DNA from: Tenacibaculum agarivorans
GTDB lineage: Bacteria > Bacteroidota > Bacteroidia > Flavobacteriales > Flavobacteriaceae
DNA length: 34,643 bases
Direction of reading: 5' to 3'
NCBI RefSeq assembly: GCF_001936575.1
Contig: NZ_MSMP01000044.1
Span: 1-34,643, forward strand
The notes beneath the pieces are model-generated. The model was not told where the DNA came from. It saw only the letters and a list, made by a program, of their open reading frames with translations, and did no database searches. A program made the position numbers and the translations under genes. Shown in pieces: positions 7,272-16,840 of the stretch; within the stretch, counting starts at the first letter, position 1, and each line of letters starts with the position of its first letter.

Positions 7272-8477
7272 TTAGGCAGTTTTAGCTTGTAAACGTTTTA
7301 ATCTCTTTTTCACATTACCTTGCACTACGTAATGATCAATAGTTGGAGCAAACACATTCATTAACAGAATAGCTAAGAATACTCCTTCAGGATATGCTGG
7401 GTTAAATACACGAATCATAATTGAAATGAATCCAATTAAGAAACCATAAATAATTTTACCTTTATTCGTTTGTGAAGCGGTTACTGGATCAGTAGCCATA
7501 TATACAGCTCCAAATGCTAAACCTCCAATAATTAAATGATCATACCAAGGAGCACTCATTAATCCATAAAACTTACTTGTATCTGTTATAATTCCATTAC
7601 TTGCAACCGCATTAAAGATTAATCCCATAACTGCAGCTCCAAAGAATGTTGAAACAATAATTCTCCAGCTACCAATTTTAGTAAAGATTAAAAATGCTGC
7701 TCCTAATAAAATTAAAAATGCAGAAGTTTCACCTACAGAACCTGGAATAAATCCGAAAAACTTTTCGAACATTGTATATGCTACTTCTTGATTTTGTGCA
7801 TAACTACCTAAGATAGTTTCTCCAGAAATTGCATCAGCTGTTCCTGCTCTATTTACTGCGTCGTGTACCCATACTTTATCTCCAGACATCCAAGTTGGAT
7901 ATGCGAAGAATAAGAATGCACGAATAGTTAATGCTGGATTTAAAATATTCATTCCAGTACCACCAAACACTTCTTTACCAATAACAACTCCAAATGCAAC
8001 TGCTACTGCAAGCATCCAAAGTGGTAAATCTACAGGTACAATTAACGGAACTAACATTCCTGTTACTAAGTATCCTTCTTCTATTTCATGCCCTTTGATA
8101 ATACAGAACACAAATTCTATAGCTAGACCAACTACATATGATACAATAACTAATGGCAATACTTTAATTGCCCCTATCCAAAGGTTAGATAAGTTCCAGA
8201 AGTTACCACTAAAAAAACCTGTAATTCTTTCAACTTCACCAGTAGCTAAATGATGTTGATAACCTGCATTAAACATACCAAATAATAAACATGGAACTAA
8301 GGCCATGATTACTGTATTCATTGTACGCTTTAAATCATCTGCTGCCTTTATGTGAGTTCCTCCATGAGTTGTCTCATTTGGCAGATATAAGAAAGTATGG
8401 AAACCATTAAATAATGGAGCTATTTTTTTTCCTTTATACTTTTCTTTTAAATTATGTAAATTTTGTTTTAAGCCCAT
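7272..8477 (-). CDS. nqrB: Na+-translocating NADH:quinone reductase subunit B
   Basis: 401 residues; the largest membrane subunit, with about ten helices, carrying covalent FMN and riboflavin and passing electrons to quinone while Na+ crosses. It shows the cytoplasmic N-terminal region (GKKIAPLFNGFHTFLY), the GTGMNILNPALTIRAF segment, the flavinylation motif DAISGETIL (T221 is the likely FMN site) and MATDPVTASQT near the C-terminus. The length fits the family. It follows nqrA by 4 bp. Confidence 0.97.
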   Translation of the reverse strand: MGLKQNLHNLKEKYKGKKIAPLFNGFHTFLYLPNETTHGGTHIKAADDLKRTMNTVIMALVPCLLFGMFNAGYQHHLATGEVERITGFFSGNFWNLSNLWIGAIKVLPLVIVSYVVGLAIEFVFCIIKGHEIEEGYLVTGMLVPLIVPVDLPLWMLAVAVAFGVVIGKEVFGGTGMNILNPALTIRAFLFFAYPTWMSGDKVWVHDAVNRAGTADAISGETILGSYAQNQEVAYTMFEKFFGFIPGSVGETSAFLILLGAAFLIFTKIGSWRIIVSTFFGAAVMGLIFNAVASNGIITDTSKFYGLMSAPWYDHLIIGGLAFGAVYMATDPVTASQTNKGKIIYGFLIGFISIMIRVFNPAYPEGVFLAILLMNVFAPTIDHYVVQGNVKKRLKRLQAKTA

Positions 8478-8481
8478 AATT

Positions 8482-9828
8482 TTATCCTAGTTCTTTCATC
8501 ATCAAATCCAATCCTTCACGGATAATTTTTTGATGTGGTTGTTTTGATACACAAATAAATTCTGTTAATGCAAAATCTTCTGGTGCTACTTCATAAGCTC
8601 CTAAACCTTCCATTTCATCTAAATCTTTATACATACAAGCTTTTAAAAGTTGCATTGGATAAATATCTAATGGAAATACCTCTTCGTAAGAACCTGTAAC
8701 AACAAATGCTCTATGTTCCCCGTTAGTATTTGTATTTAAATCGTATTTTTTCTTTGGATTTAACCATGAAAAAGTTAACGCTCTAGAAGTAGATATTTTA
8801 TTGAAAACAGGCTTATTCCATCCAAATAGTTCATAATCATCTCCTTCAGGAATTGCTGTAACTTGATTGTCATAGAATCCTAAAAATCCGCTTTCTTCAA
8901 CTTGCTCTCCAGATAAAACATTACCACTGATTACTCTAGTATTGTCAGTGTTCAAGTTTCCTTTTACAACATCTGAAATTTGCGCTCCAGCAATAACATT
9001 TACGTATTGTGGTTCATTGATTTTAGATCCTGTTAAAGCAACTGTTCTAGTAACATTCAACTTACCTGTCAATAACAACTCTCCAATAACTACTAAATCT
9101 TGTGGAGTAACTACCCACACAACTTCTCCTTTGTTTATAGGATTTACTTGAGCAATTTGAGTACTTACATTCCCTACTGGGTGAGGTCCTTGTACATTGT
9201 GTGCTTCAACTCCTTTAGCGTTAGCTAATGGCGATTTAGAAGAACCAACTGAAACATGCACTTTACCTTCTGTTAATTTAGTTAAAGCAGTTAATGCTTC
9301 TTGTAATTCAGCTTCTTTTCCAGCTAAAACATAATCATAATCTGCTGCTAAAGGCGCACTGTTATAACCTGAAACAAAAATTGCTTTTGGAGCTTGGTTT
9401 GGGTTAGCCACAACATCATACGGACGTTGTTTTATGAATGGCCAACATCCCGTAGCAAATAAGTGATTCTTCACTTCTTCACCTGACATTTTACTAACAT
9501 CTACCTTTTCAAACTCTTTGTATTCTTGGGTTCCGTTAGTTGTAATTTTTATTTCTAAAACTTTTCTACGAGCTCCACGAACAATCTCTGTTACTTTACC
9601 ACTTACAGGACTTGGAAACAAAATACGCTCATCACTTTTGTTATAAAAAAGTGCTTGACCTGCTTTTACTTCTGTACCTTCTTTTGCTAAAATTTTAGGG
9701 ATAACGCCGTGAAAATCATCTGGCTTTACTGCAAAAACACTACCTAAAGGAAGTTCGGTAGTTACCTCTTTTGCCTCGCCAACGAGCTTGATATCAAGCC
9801 CTTTTTTTATACGGATGTCTTTTGACAT
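8482..9828 (-). CDS. nqrA: Na+-translocating NADH:quinone reductase subunit A
   Basis: 448 residues from the preferred start at 9828 (MSKDIRIKKGLDIKL). The frame stays open to 9891, but the extra 21 residues have no NqrA character, and a promoter -7 box (9864-9871) lies inside that stretch, so the longer start is unlikely. NqrA is the cytoplasmic, membrane-associated, cofactor-free subunit that contacts the quinone site of NqrB. The family start (IKKGLDIKLVGEA), GVIPKILAKEGTEVKAGQALF and FATGCWPFIKQRPYD are visible. It is the first gene of nqrABCDEF. Confidence 0.96.
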   Translation of the reverse strand: MSKDIRIKKGLDIKLVGEAKEVTTELPLGSVFAVKPDDFHGVIPKILAKEGTEVKAGQALFYNKSDERILFPSPVSGKVTEIVRGARRKVLEIKITTNGTQEYKEFEKVDVSKMSGEEVKNHLFATGCWPFIKQRPYDVVANPNQAPKAIFVSGYNSAPLAADYDYVLAGKEAELQEALTALTKLTEGKVHVSVGSSKSPLANAKGVEAHNVQGPHPVGNVSTQIAQVNPINKGEVVWVVTPQDLVVIGELLLTGKLNVTRTVALTGSKINEPQYVNVIAGAQISDVVKGNLNTDNTRVISGNVLSGEQVEESGFLGFYDNQVTAIPEGDDYELFGWNKPVFNKISTSRALTFSWLNPKKKYDLNTNTNGEHRAFVVTGSYEEVFPLDIYPMQLLKACMYKDLDEMEGLGAYEVAPEDFALTEFICVSKQPHQKIIREGLDLMMKELG

Positions 9829-9863
9829 AGTAACTAATGTATTTGATTTTCTTAAAAAACACG

Positions 9864-9892
9864 CAAATTTAATTATTTTAAAATCGACCAAG
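9864..9892 (-). promoter_or_regulatory. candidate promoter of nqrABCDEF
   Basis: Minus strand: CTTG (9889-9892, near-consensus -33), 17-nt spacer, TAAATTTG (9864-9871, full match to TAnnTTTG). It predicts a start near 9857 and a leader of about 30 nt before the nqrA ATG at 9828. Confidence 0.5.
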
Positions 9893-9898
9893 TAGTGA

Positions 9899-9919
9899 AT
9901 TGTAATGATATCTTACAAT
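9899..9919. promoter_or_regulatory. 7-7-7 inverted repeat upstream of nqr promoter
   Basis: Perfect inverted repeat ATTGTAA-N7-TTACAAT (spacer TGATATC), 7 bp upstream of the candidate -33 element of nqrA. It has no U-tract, so it does not look like a terminator of the preceding peroxidase gene. The size and position fit a dimeric activator or repressor site; which protein binds is unknown. Confidence 0.4.
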
Positions 9920-9985
9920 CAGACTCTTATTTATATTTATTCTAAATTAATTTGAGCTTTGAATGCAAAATAACTGTATTTGAGT

Positions 9986-11116
9986 TTACTCTGGTATTTT
10001 AGGAATCGGCATTTTATATTTGGTCCCGTTTAGTGCTTTCAAAAAAGCAGCTAGATCTTCTATTTCTTTTTCAGTTAACCCCAAAGGCTGTATTAACGAA
10101 TCTGTTACAGGGTGTAATGAATCCTTATACTGACCTTCACTTCTTGGATTTACCATTTGCATTCCACTATTATAAATATTCACAATACCTATAAGATCAT
10201 GAAACAACCCATTATGCATCCAAGGTCTTGTATTTAATAAATCTCTTAAAGAAGGTGTCGAAAACTTCCCTACATCTTTTGCTTTCTTAGTAATATTATA
10301 CAAACCTAGATCCTCTTCTTCTCTTTTGTAATAAGTTAAACCAATATTATGAAAATTTTGATCTGTCAAATATTCTCCATTATGACAGTTCATACATCTT
10401 GCTTTTGTTCTAAACAAATGCAAACCTTTGATTTCATTATCATTGAGCACATCATAACGCCCTCTCATAAATCCATCTACTCTACTGGATTGACTTTTGA
10501 TAGTTCTCTGAAAAGCAGCTAAAGCTTTTACTATTTTTTTAACACTAATTTCATCGCTATTAAATGCATCTTGAAACAACTGACGATACCCTTTAATTTT
10601 ATAAATTTTACTGGGCAACTTTTTAGGATCCATATTCATCTCATCATGTGCTTTAATTGGCTGCAAAGCTTGGTCCTCTAAATCTAATGACCTTCCATCC
10701 CAAAAAAGGTTATTCTTTGAAAACACATTAAATAGACTTGGCGCATTTCGTTTGCTTAATGCTCTATTGTGACCTATGGATTTTTCTGTATGCGTAGTCC
10801 AACCCATTTCTGGATGATGACATGAACTACAAGAAATCTGATTTGAAGATGACAATCTAGGATCAAAAAAAAGAGTTTTCCCTAATATGACATCTGCCTT
10901 TTTCATATCTTCAAACAATGTTTTATTTAACCGTAACGGCTTCATCTCTTCCCATTCTACTCCTTTATCAATAGTTGGAGATGGCCATTCTTCTATAGGC
11001 CTTTTATATGAGGTAACAATAGCATAACCTTCATTTAAACCATCAGGATTAGCACTAGAATTTTTGCATGAAAAACAGATGGATAATAGGAGAGTAAAAA
11101 GTGTAAAACGATTCAT
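9986..11116 (-). CDS. di-haem cytochrome c peroxidase family lipoprotein
   Basis: 376 residues. The N-terminus is a lipoprotein signal with the lipidated Cys at C17 (LSICFSC). Two c-type haem motifs are visible: C96-SS-C99-H100 and C241-MN-C244-H245, plus the family segments FDPRLSSSNQISCSSCH, NLFWDGR and WMHNG. The family (CcpA/MauG) reduces H2O2 with electrons from small cytochromes or carries out MauG-like oxidations; the N-terminal haem is the likely active one. It probably acts in the periplasm, attached to a membrane. It is the last gene of a four-gene operon, 17 bp after the outer-membrane protein gene, so its substrate may be linked to what that operon takes up. Confidence 0.9.
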   Translation of the reverse strand: MNRFTLFTLLLSICFSCKNSSANPDGLNEGYAIVTSYKRPIEEWPSPTIDKGVEWEEMKPLRLNKTLFEDMKKADVILGKTLFFDPRLSSSNQISCSSCHHPEMGWTTHTEKSIGHNRALSKRNAPSLFNVFSKNNLFWDGRSLDLEDQALQPIKAHDEMNMDPKKLPSKIYKIKGYRQLFQDAFNSDEISVKKIVKALAAFQRTIKSQSSRVDGFMRGRYDVLNDNEIKGLHLFRTKARCMNCHNGEYLTDQNFHNIGLTYYKREEEDLGLYNITKKAKDVGKFSTPSLRDLLNTRPWMHNGLFHDLIGIVNIYNSGMQMVNPRSEGQYKDSLHPVTDSLIQPLGLTEKEIEDLAAFLKALNGTKYKMPIPKIPE

Positions 11117-11133
11117 TCTTAATTGGCAATTAT

Positions 11134-12651
11134 TTAAAATCGAACTCCAGTAGTTAATACTATTGAGTTATTAACGTTTTCATTAATAGTAATTAGATTT
11201 GCATCTAAACCAATAAAAAAGTTTAAGTTCTCTTTGATTTTTTTATTCACCTCTAATTCTATTTTAGTTTCAAAAAAATTAGACGCTAGTAATCTATTAT
11301 TTAGCAATAGCATATTTGACAATGATTCTTCACTATCATTTCTAAGTAAAGCTTCTTCACTTAATACTGTTCTGTAATTAAAATTTACTCCACAAATGAA
11401 AGCGCTTGAGTTATCTATACTCTTGACATAACGTAACTCTACTCCTTTATCTAAATAATCGAAATACTGAAAGCTTCTAATCAAAAGATAATCTTCTCTA
11501 TACTTCTGGTATTTCGCATAAGGTGAAATGCTAAATAAATTAGTTTTATTATCTCTGTAAAAAACACCGCTTATTCCAAAAACAGTATTCCTTAAGTTAT
11601 AATTTTCATTTTGAGCAATCACCGATAACCCCGCACCACTCCTAGCCGAAATCACAGACTCAATTCCTTTTCTTGTATTATGTATGTAATTCAATTTTAC
11701 ACCATATACATTTTTATCAGTATAAAAAAGCTTAGTTAGATTTACATTGAGATTTTGATTCTTCAAATTCGAGACTTGAGTACTTAATGTTTCCACTAAA
11801 AATTTTGCTATAGTAAGTTGATCAAAATCAACTGTCAACCACATATCTCTACTCTTAGTAGGCGCAGACACAAGACCAACACCATACCCTGAACCTTCAT
11901 AAAAAGATCTTAAGTTTGTTCCTCTAAGTAAATTATTAAAATAGCCTAAACCATTAAGGTGATACACAGCTGGAGTACTTATTCTACTAAAAAAACTAAT
12001 ATTATTGGATTGTGTATATTTTTGATATCCTCCATAAATTCCCAAACTACTCCCTAAAAAACCTTTAAGATTCATACCCAGTTTTAATTCGAGATTTGAG
12101 CTTATATTCCTTACTCTTGGATCTCTAGACCTACTAGCCAATGTAGCATTATAACTCATTTGAGCTCCAAAATCTACTTTTGTAAACGATTTAGCATAAC
12201 CTCCTAAAAAATTGTAAGATTCATTTTTAAGATTTCCTCCTACAGAATCTGCAGTAAAATATGGATAAATTACATCATAATCTATAGACTCATTCCATAC
12301 TATATTTTTTTGATTCGAGTTAACATAACCCGCTTTCCCCCACAAAGTAGTTGTACTATCTGTAGGGTAAAATGAAGAAGCTAATAAACGTAAACCATTT
12401 TGTTTATTTGGTTTTTGAATACGATTAGCTTCTTCATCAATACTTGAATATATAGCTTTAAATTCAGAAACATTATACTTTCCGTTCCCTAGCATTAATG
12501 CTGGATTTTTGAATATATCTTTGTAAAAACGATTTACCTGATACTCTTGCTTCAACCTATCAAATGTCCAATTATTATCTTGCCCATAAGTCATGAAATT
12601 ATAAGACAATATAAAAACTAGAAGTATATTTTTCTGTATATTCTGAATCAT
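11134..12651 (-). CDS. DUF6850-type outer membrane beta-barrel protein
   Basis: 505 residues. Signal peptide at about 1-23 (ends MTYGQ), then alternating polar/hydrophobic strands typical of an outer-membrane barrel, e.g. SYNFLGGYAKSFTKVDFGAQMSYNA split over adjacent strands, and a terminal aromatic (TTGVRF). From memory, the DUF6850 family is found beside DUF4876 lipoproteins and TonB receptors in Bacteroidota, as here. The function is unknown; it may be an accessory pore or partner of the receptor at 13899-16649. Gaps of 27 and 17 bp to its neighbours suggest one operon. Confidence 0.75.
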   Translation of the reverse strand: MIQNIQKNILLVFILSYNFMTYGQDNNWTFDRLKQEYQVNRFYKDIFKNPALMLGNGKYNVSEFKAIYSSIDEEANRIQKPNKQNGLRLLASSFYPTDSTTTLWGKAGYVNSNQKNIVWNESIDYDVIYPYFTADSVGGNLKNESYNFLGGYAKSFTKVDFGAQMSYNATLASRSRDPRVRNISSNLELKLGMNLKGFLGSSLGIYGGYQKYTQSNNISFFSRISTPAVYHLNGLGYFNNLLRGTNLRSFYEGSGYGVGLVSAPTKSRDMWLTVDFDQLTIAKFLVETLSTQVSNLKNQNLNVNLTKLFYTDKNVYGVKLNYIHNTRKGIESVISARSGAGLSVIAQNENYNLRNTVFGISGVFYRDNKTNLFSISPYAKYQKYREDYLLIRSFQYFDYLDKGVELRYVKSIDNSSAFICGVNFNYRTVLSEEALLRNDSEESLSNMLLLNNRLLASNFFETKIELEVNKKIKENLNFFIGLDANLITINENVNNSIVLTTGVRF

Positions 12652-12678
12652 TTTAAAACAGCTAATTCTTAACTCTAA

Positions 12679-13881
12679 TTACTTTAAAGAAAGACTTGCT
12701 TCTGGTGTAAAATCTACAGCAGAATTATTAGTATCTTGCAGTAAACGAACACCATTAGCTTCTTGAAGCACTTTTCTTCTAACAGACTTTCCAAAACGTG
12801 TATCGTCTCTATCTACTTTACCACAATAGGTGTAACCACTATCTAAAGAAGCATCAGTAATCACCCACTGAAATTCAGACTCTACACTTAAATTAACTGC
12901 ATCTAAAATCCACTCATTTGGCAATTTATAATCTGTCTCATCTTGCGGTATACTAATTGTTCCAAAAACAAATAACCATTCGTAGTCATACTTATAATCT
13001 GTAATATAATTAGCAGAAGTAACTCCATCAGGAAATCTAGCTATTGCATAGCTATCAAAACCTCTACTGTGAGGAATAATATTATCTAAAACATTAATTG
13101 CATTTGGAACAGCTGGGCTATCTACATCTCCTAGTGTAGTATAAAAAATTTCAAAATCAGCACTACTTAAGTCAATAGAATTCGAATTATTCTCTACATG
13201 ATTAATACCATCCAACGCAATTATTAAAGATTTCCCTGCTTCTACTGGATATTCTGTACCAGAGCCTGGCAATTGAATCATAGATTTTATTGTAAATGCT
13301 TCTGGCATTACATTAGGTGTATAATCTTGTCTATCGGTAGTTAAAAATCTAGATTGAACTAAAAGTAAACCATCTGCATATAATACACTATCCGTATTAT
13401 TATGTATTTTAAAATATTTATCTCCACCGTATGTACTCCCATCTGGAGTTAAAGAACCTGTGAAGAAAATTTCTTCGATCACAAAATCTTTACTAAATGA
13501 TTTTAATGATAGCTGCACATCTGCTGCTTGAATATCACTAACAAAATTCAACTCACTAATAAAAGCTCCTATACTTCCCTCTTGAGATTCACCATTTAAA
13601 TCATACTTTATCATACCATTTACAGCAATCTCATAACTACCTTGATTTAATTCTAACTCAATAGTTTTACCTACTATTTTTTCTACTACTTTTTCCTGTG
13701 TATTTAACTCTGTAAGCGTTATGGTTACATTTGAAAATTCAGTAATTTTAACCGATTCAGAAGGATCTAATAAATTAATAGTTGCATTTGTTGTTTTAAC
13801 CACAACTATTGGATCTTCGCTACAAGCAGTAAAAACTACCGCTGTTAACACTAATAGTAAAAAATGCTTAATATACTTCAT
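12679..13881 (-). CDS. DUF4876-type surface or periplasmic lipoprotein
   Basis: 400 residues. Lipoprotein signal peptide with lipidated C20 (VVFTAC) followed by SEDP; acidic residues after the Cys resemble the Bacteroidota surface-export signal. The N-terminal 20-130 region is all-beta with an Ig-like look (ATINLLDPSESV, GSYEIAVNGMIKY). The rest contains the feature EIFFTGSLTPDG and KYFKIHNNTDSVLYADG, which I associate with DUF4876. Placed directly after a TonB-dependent receptor gene (17 bp), it may be the ligand-capturing partner of that receptor, by analogy with SusD or HmuY-type lipoproteins. The ligand is unknown. Confidence 0.7.
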   Translation of the reverse strand: MKYIKHFLLLVLTAVVFTACSEDPIVVVKTTNATINLLDPSESVKITEFSNVTITLTELNTQEKVVEKIVGKTIELELNQGSYEIAVNGMIKYDLNGESQEGSIGAFISELNFVSDIQAADVQLSLKSFSKDFVIEEIFFTGSLTPDGSTYGGDKYFKIHNNTDSVLYADGLLLVQSRFLTTDRQDYTPNVMPEAFTIKSMIQLPGSGTEYPVEAGKSLIIALDGINHVENNSNSIDLSSADFEIFYTTLGDVDSPAVPNAINVLDNIIPHSRGFDSYAIARFPDGVTSANYITDYKYDYEWLFVFGTISIPQDETDYKLPNEWILDAVNLSVESEFQWVITDASLDSGYTYCGKVDRDDTRFGKSVRRKVLQEANGVRLLQDTNNSAVDFTPEASLSLK

Positions 13882-13898
13882 GATTATTGTTTATATAT

Positions 13899-16649
13899 TT
13901 AAAATTTGATATTCATTTCCATTCCAAAGTAAGGTTCTACAAAACTCCTTCTTGCAACCAATTGATCTCCTATATCTTCAACCTCGAAATAATTAAATAG
14001 GTTATTTACATACATAGAAATTGTGACGTATTTGTAAAACTTTTTGGATATTTTCAGATGCATTTGTAAAGACAAAAGGATTTCTCTTTCCGTTATACCA
14101 TCTGGAGTTCTTATTAGTGACTGTAAAACAGGATCATTTGCCTCCATTGCAGTATAAGGCAATGTTTTCCCTTGCTCATTTATATATTGAAATGGCACAG
14201 TACTTCTGGGTAATCCTTTTGTTGAACCATACCAACCTATGTCTGTCCGTAAAGAAGTAGTTAATCTCAATTTTTGAAAGTAGGTATCCGCGGTAAAACT
14301 TGTTTGTAATGATTCTTTTAAGAAACTATCATTGTTTTTATACACCCCAATATTTGAATGGAAAACTCCATTTACAAATCTATTCTCAGCAAAACTTAAA
14401 AATGGTAACGAGTTATAGTATTTTGTTTGTAACCAAGCTCCACTTACAGTAAAACGCGTATTAATAATTTCTAATCGCTTTCCTGTATATTGAAATTCTA
14501 TTCCTTTTTTATCAATAGCACTACCGTTACTCTCTTTAGTAGTTAGAACTTGTGCCTCTACTTGCTGAAAAGGTAAATTTTCCACAGCTGGGGCTTCTGT
14601 AATCATATTAGGATCTAAGTCTGAGGTATCGTATTCTTTATAGAACAAGCTATTACTATTACGAATACTCCTGAAGCCAGAATTCATGCTTTCGTCAAAA
14701 TAAGTAACAAACAATGAATGGTAATCGTAATTTACCCCTAATCGAATTTCTTTTTTAAGATTTAGCGCAGGTTGAATATCATAATTTACCCTTGGTAAAA
14801 TATAGGTTTGGTAGTGAACACGCCTAAAATCTTTGTTAGGATGAAAATAATTTAGCTGTTCAAAATCCACATATTGATCTTGTGGAAATAGCATATTTTG
14901 TGTTGGTAGTTTACTTTGCTTACCATATCCTGCTGTTATATTTAAATTTAATGATTTTTCGTTTTTGAAAGTGATTCTAGGTAAATCTACTTTCACATTC
15001 AATCTTGGATTTAAGAAGAGTTTTCCATTTATAATGTATCTATCATTCAAGCCTACAATTGCATTTCCTCTTAACCCTGCCCTAAACGTGAAGTTTGTTT
15101 TGTTAAGACTCCATTTCATTATATCTTCCAAATAAAATGCTACATTTTGTAAGGCAGGAATTTCCTTAAATGCTCTTGGGCGTGTATCAACACTTGCCAC
15201 TGGAGGTCTTCTGGGATCATATAACTGACCTAAACCATTATTTTTAGCATACGAATAATTCCCTCCAACTGTTAACTCATGTTCTATATTAAATACTTTA
15301 AATGCAAAAGCACTTGAGAAATCTGAAAAAATATCCAAAGGCTTTCCATCAATAATTAATTCAGAAAGATAGCTAGGCTCTAAAAAGACCCCATAGCTCT
15401 CTCCTTCCTCCCTACTGATAGGTAAAGAAGTCGCTCTTGTGATTTGTTGCCACCTAGTTTGCTCAATTCTATCATTTGAACTGTTGACACTTACTTTAAA
15501 ATTTAAGTTTCTCAGTAAACTTTCTGAGAAATTAATATTGAGTTCGTTTGCAATTCGAATACTTTTGTATGTAGACTTATATCTATCTAAATTCTCAATT
15601 CCGATATCTGGATCTGTCTCTTCCCCATCTAAAGTACTGGTATAATCTGCGTTTAAGCTCCATGTTATTGGATTAGAGGACTCAAATATTTTTTGAAGCC
15701 TAATCGATGTAGTAATTCTCTCATAATTTTCCAACTGATTCCTAGGATCAGATTTTGCATCTAGATAATTTACATCAAAATTTAAACTCAAATTAGATTT
15801 ATCGAAAAAGAAACCTTTACCAACATGAAATAACTTACTAAAACCATCAGATTTCACTCTAGAATCCCATCTCGTCTCTCCTTGTTTACGTTTTATCTTA
15901 ATTAATCCACTACTCAAATCGCCATACTTAGCCGAAGCTATTCCTCTTACTACTTCTATCTTTTCAATTGCATCTGTAGCAATAGCACGCATATCAACAC
16001 CACTCCTAACCGTTCTTCTTCTTTGATCTACTCCTCCAAAAGACAGTGGGTTAATTTGAAAGTTTGACGCAATAGTTTGCTGCAAGTTTGCATTGCTATT
16101 TATCGGTGCTCCATCTATTAAAAAAGAAACTCCTAACGACGATGTTGCATAATCATTGTTTGCATCTATAATTCCCGTTTCTCTAATCAAAAGATTATTT
16201 GCAGAATTTAATACAGGGGAGCTAACACTGTTTCCAGGCAATAAACTCATTAGGTCTGAAAAACTTGATGGCTGTAAATGTGACATAGCCCTTCTATCAA
16301 TTTCAGAAGTCGCAGTAATATTATTTGATTCTTTAGCTGTTACTACTATCTCCTGTAACAACTCCTTCTTATCTTGAAGAAAAACTGGATAAATAGTATC
16401 TTGTGTTACGCTTACTACTATATCAAAATCTTGGTACACTAAATGCTTAATGGAAAGCTTATAATTTCCTTTTTTGACTAAAAAAAAGACCTCTCCTCTT
16501 TGGTTTGTGGACTTTCCTTTATTATTAAAAGACACATAAGCATCACTAATAGGATTATGTAATGAATCTTGTAATTTAAAGCCAACATTTACTTGTGATG
16601 AAATGTTAAAAAAAATAAAAAAACTTACAATAAAAAACCAATACTTCAT
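13899..16649 (-). CDS. TonB-dependent outer membrane receptor
   Basis: 916 residues. Signal peptide (1-18), a carboxypeptidase-regulatory-like domain (about 20-95; GFKLQDSLHNPISDAYVSF), a plug domain starting LQEIVVTAKE with IEKIEVVRG and YGDLSSGLIKI, and a 22-strand-type barrel ending GMEMNIKF. It takes up a ligand across the outer membrane using TonB energy. No SusD-like gene follows; instead a DUF4876 lipoprotein, a DUF6850 barrel and a di-haem peroxidase lie in one operon, which points to a metal, haem or other redox-linked ligand rather than a glycan. A TAnnTTTG box (16674-16681) lies upstream. Confidence 0.92.
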   Translation of the reverse strand: MKYWFFIVSFFIFFNISSQVNVGFKLQDSLHNPISDAYVSFNNKGKSTNQRGEVFFLVKKGNYKLSIKHLVYQDFDIVVSVTQDTIYPVFLQDKKELLQEIVVTAKESNNITATSEIDRRAMSHLQPSSFSDLMSLLPGNSVSSPVLNSANNLLIRETGIIDANNDYATSSLGVSFLIDGAPINSNANLQQTIASNFQINPLSFGGVDQRRRTVRSGVDMRAIATDAIEKIEVVRGIASAKYGDLSSGLIKIKRKQGETRWDSRVKSDGFSKLFHVGKGFFFDKSNLSLNFDVNYLDAKSDPRNQLENYERITTSIRLQKIFESSNPITWSLNADYTSTLDGEETDPDIGIENLDRYKSTYKSIRIANELNINFSESLLRNLNFKVSVNSSNDRIEQTRWQQITRATSLPISREEGESYGVFLEPSYLSELIIDGKPLDIFSDFSSAFAFKVFNIEHELTVGGNYSYAKNNGLGQLYDPRRPPVASVDTRPRAFKEIPALQNVAFYLEDIMKWSLNKTNFTFRAGLRGNAIVGLNDRYIINGKLFLNPRLNVKVDLPRITFKNEKSLNLNITAGYGKQSKLPTQNMLFPQDQYVDFEQLNYFHPNKDFRRVHYQTYILPRVNYDIQPALNLKKEIRLGVNYDYHSLFVTYFDESMNSGFRSIRNSNSLFYKEYDTSDLDPNMITEAPAVENLPFQQVEAQVLTTKESNGSAIDKKGIEFQYTGKRLEIINTRFTVSGAWLQTKYYNSLPFLSFAENRFVNGVFHSNIGVYKNNDSFLKESLQTSFTADTYFQKLRLTTSLRTDIGWYGSTKGLPRSTVPFQYINEQGKTLPYTAMEANDPVLQSLIRTPDGITEREILLSLQMHLKISKKFYKYVTISMYVNNLFNYFEVEDIGDQLVARRSFVEPYFGMEMNIKF

Positions 16650-16673
16650 TTAGTCATATTTCATTTCGGGGGC

Positions 16674-16681
16674 CAAAAATA
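16674..16681 (-). promoter_or_regulatory. candidate -7 box of the TonB receptor operon
   Basis: TATTTTTG on the minus strand matches TAnnTTTG. It lies 25 bp upstream of the receptor start codon, with a weak -33 (TTTA) 21 bp further upstream. Confidence 0.35.
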
Positions 16682-16707
16682 CATTCTAATTTTTAATTAA
16701 TCTAAAT

Positions 16708-16723
16708 AAATTATAAATAATTT
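16708..16723. promoter_or_regulatory. AT-rich inverted repeat in divergent promoter region
   Basis: AAATTAT-AA-ATAATTT, 7-bp arms, located at the -33 region of the TonB receptor promoter. The placement fits a repressor site (Fur/PerR sites are AT-rich and palindromic), but such AT-only repeats also arise by chance in this genome. Confidence 0.25.
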
Positions 16724-16840
16724 GGAATTATTCTTGATAAATTATTTTCTTAACAAAAAACATATCATATTTGTACAATAGCAATTGAATAATTGTCGTT
16801 TTCTTCTAACACAAATCAAAAAACTTAGAGAACACTTGAA

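Noticed and set aside
9829..9891. Longer N-terminus of NqrA starting at 9891
   Set aside because: The extra 21 residues are not NqrA-like and cover the -7 promoter box; the ATG at 9828 begins with the family's usual sequence.
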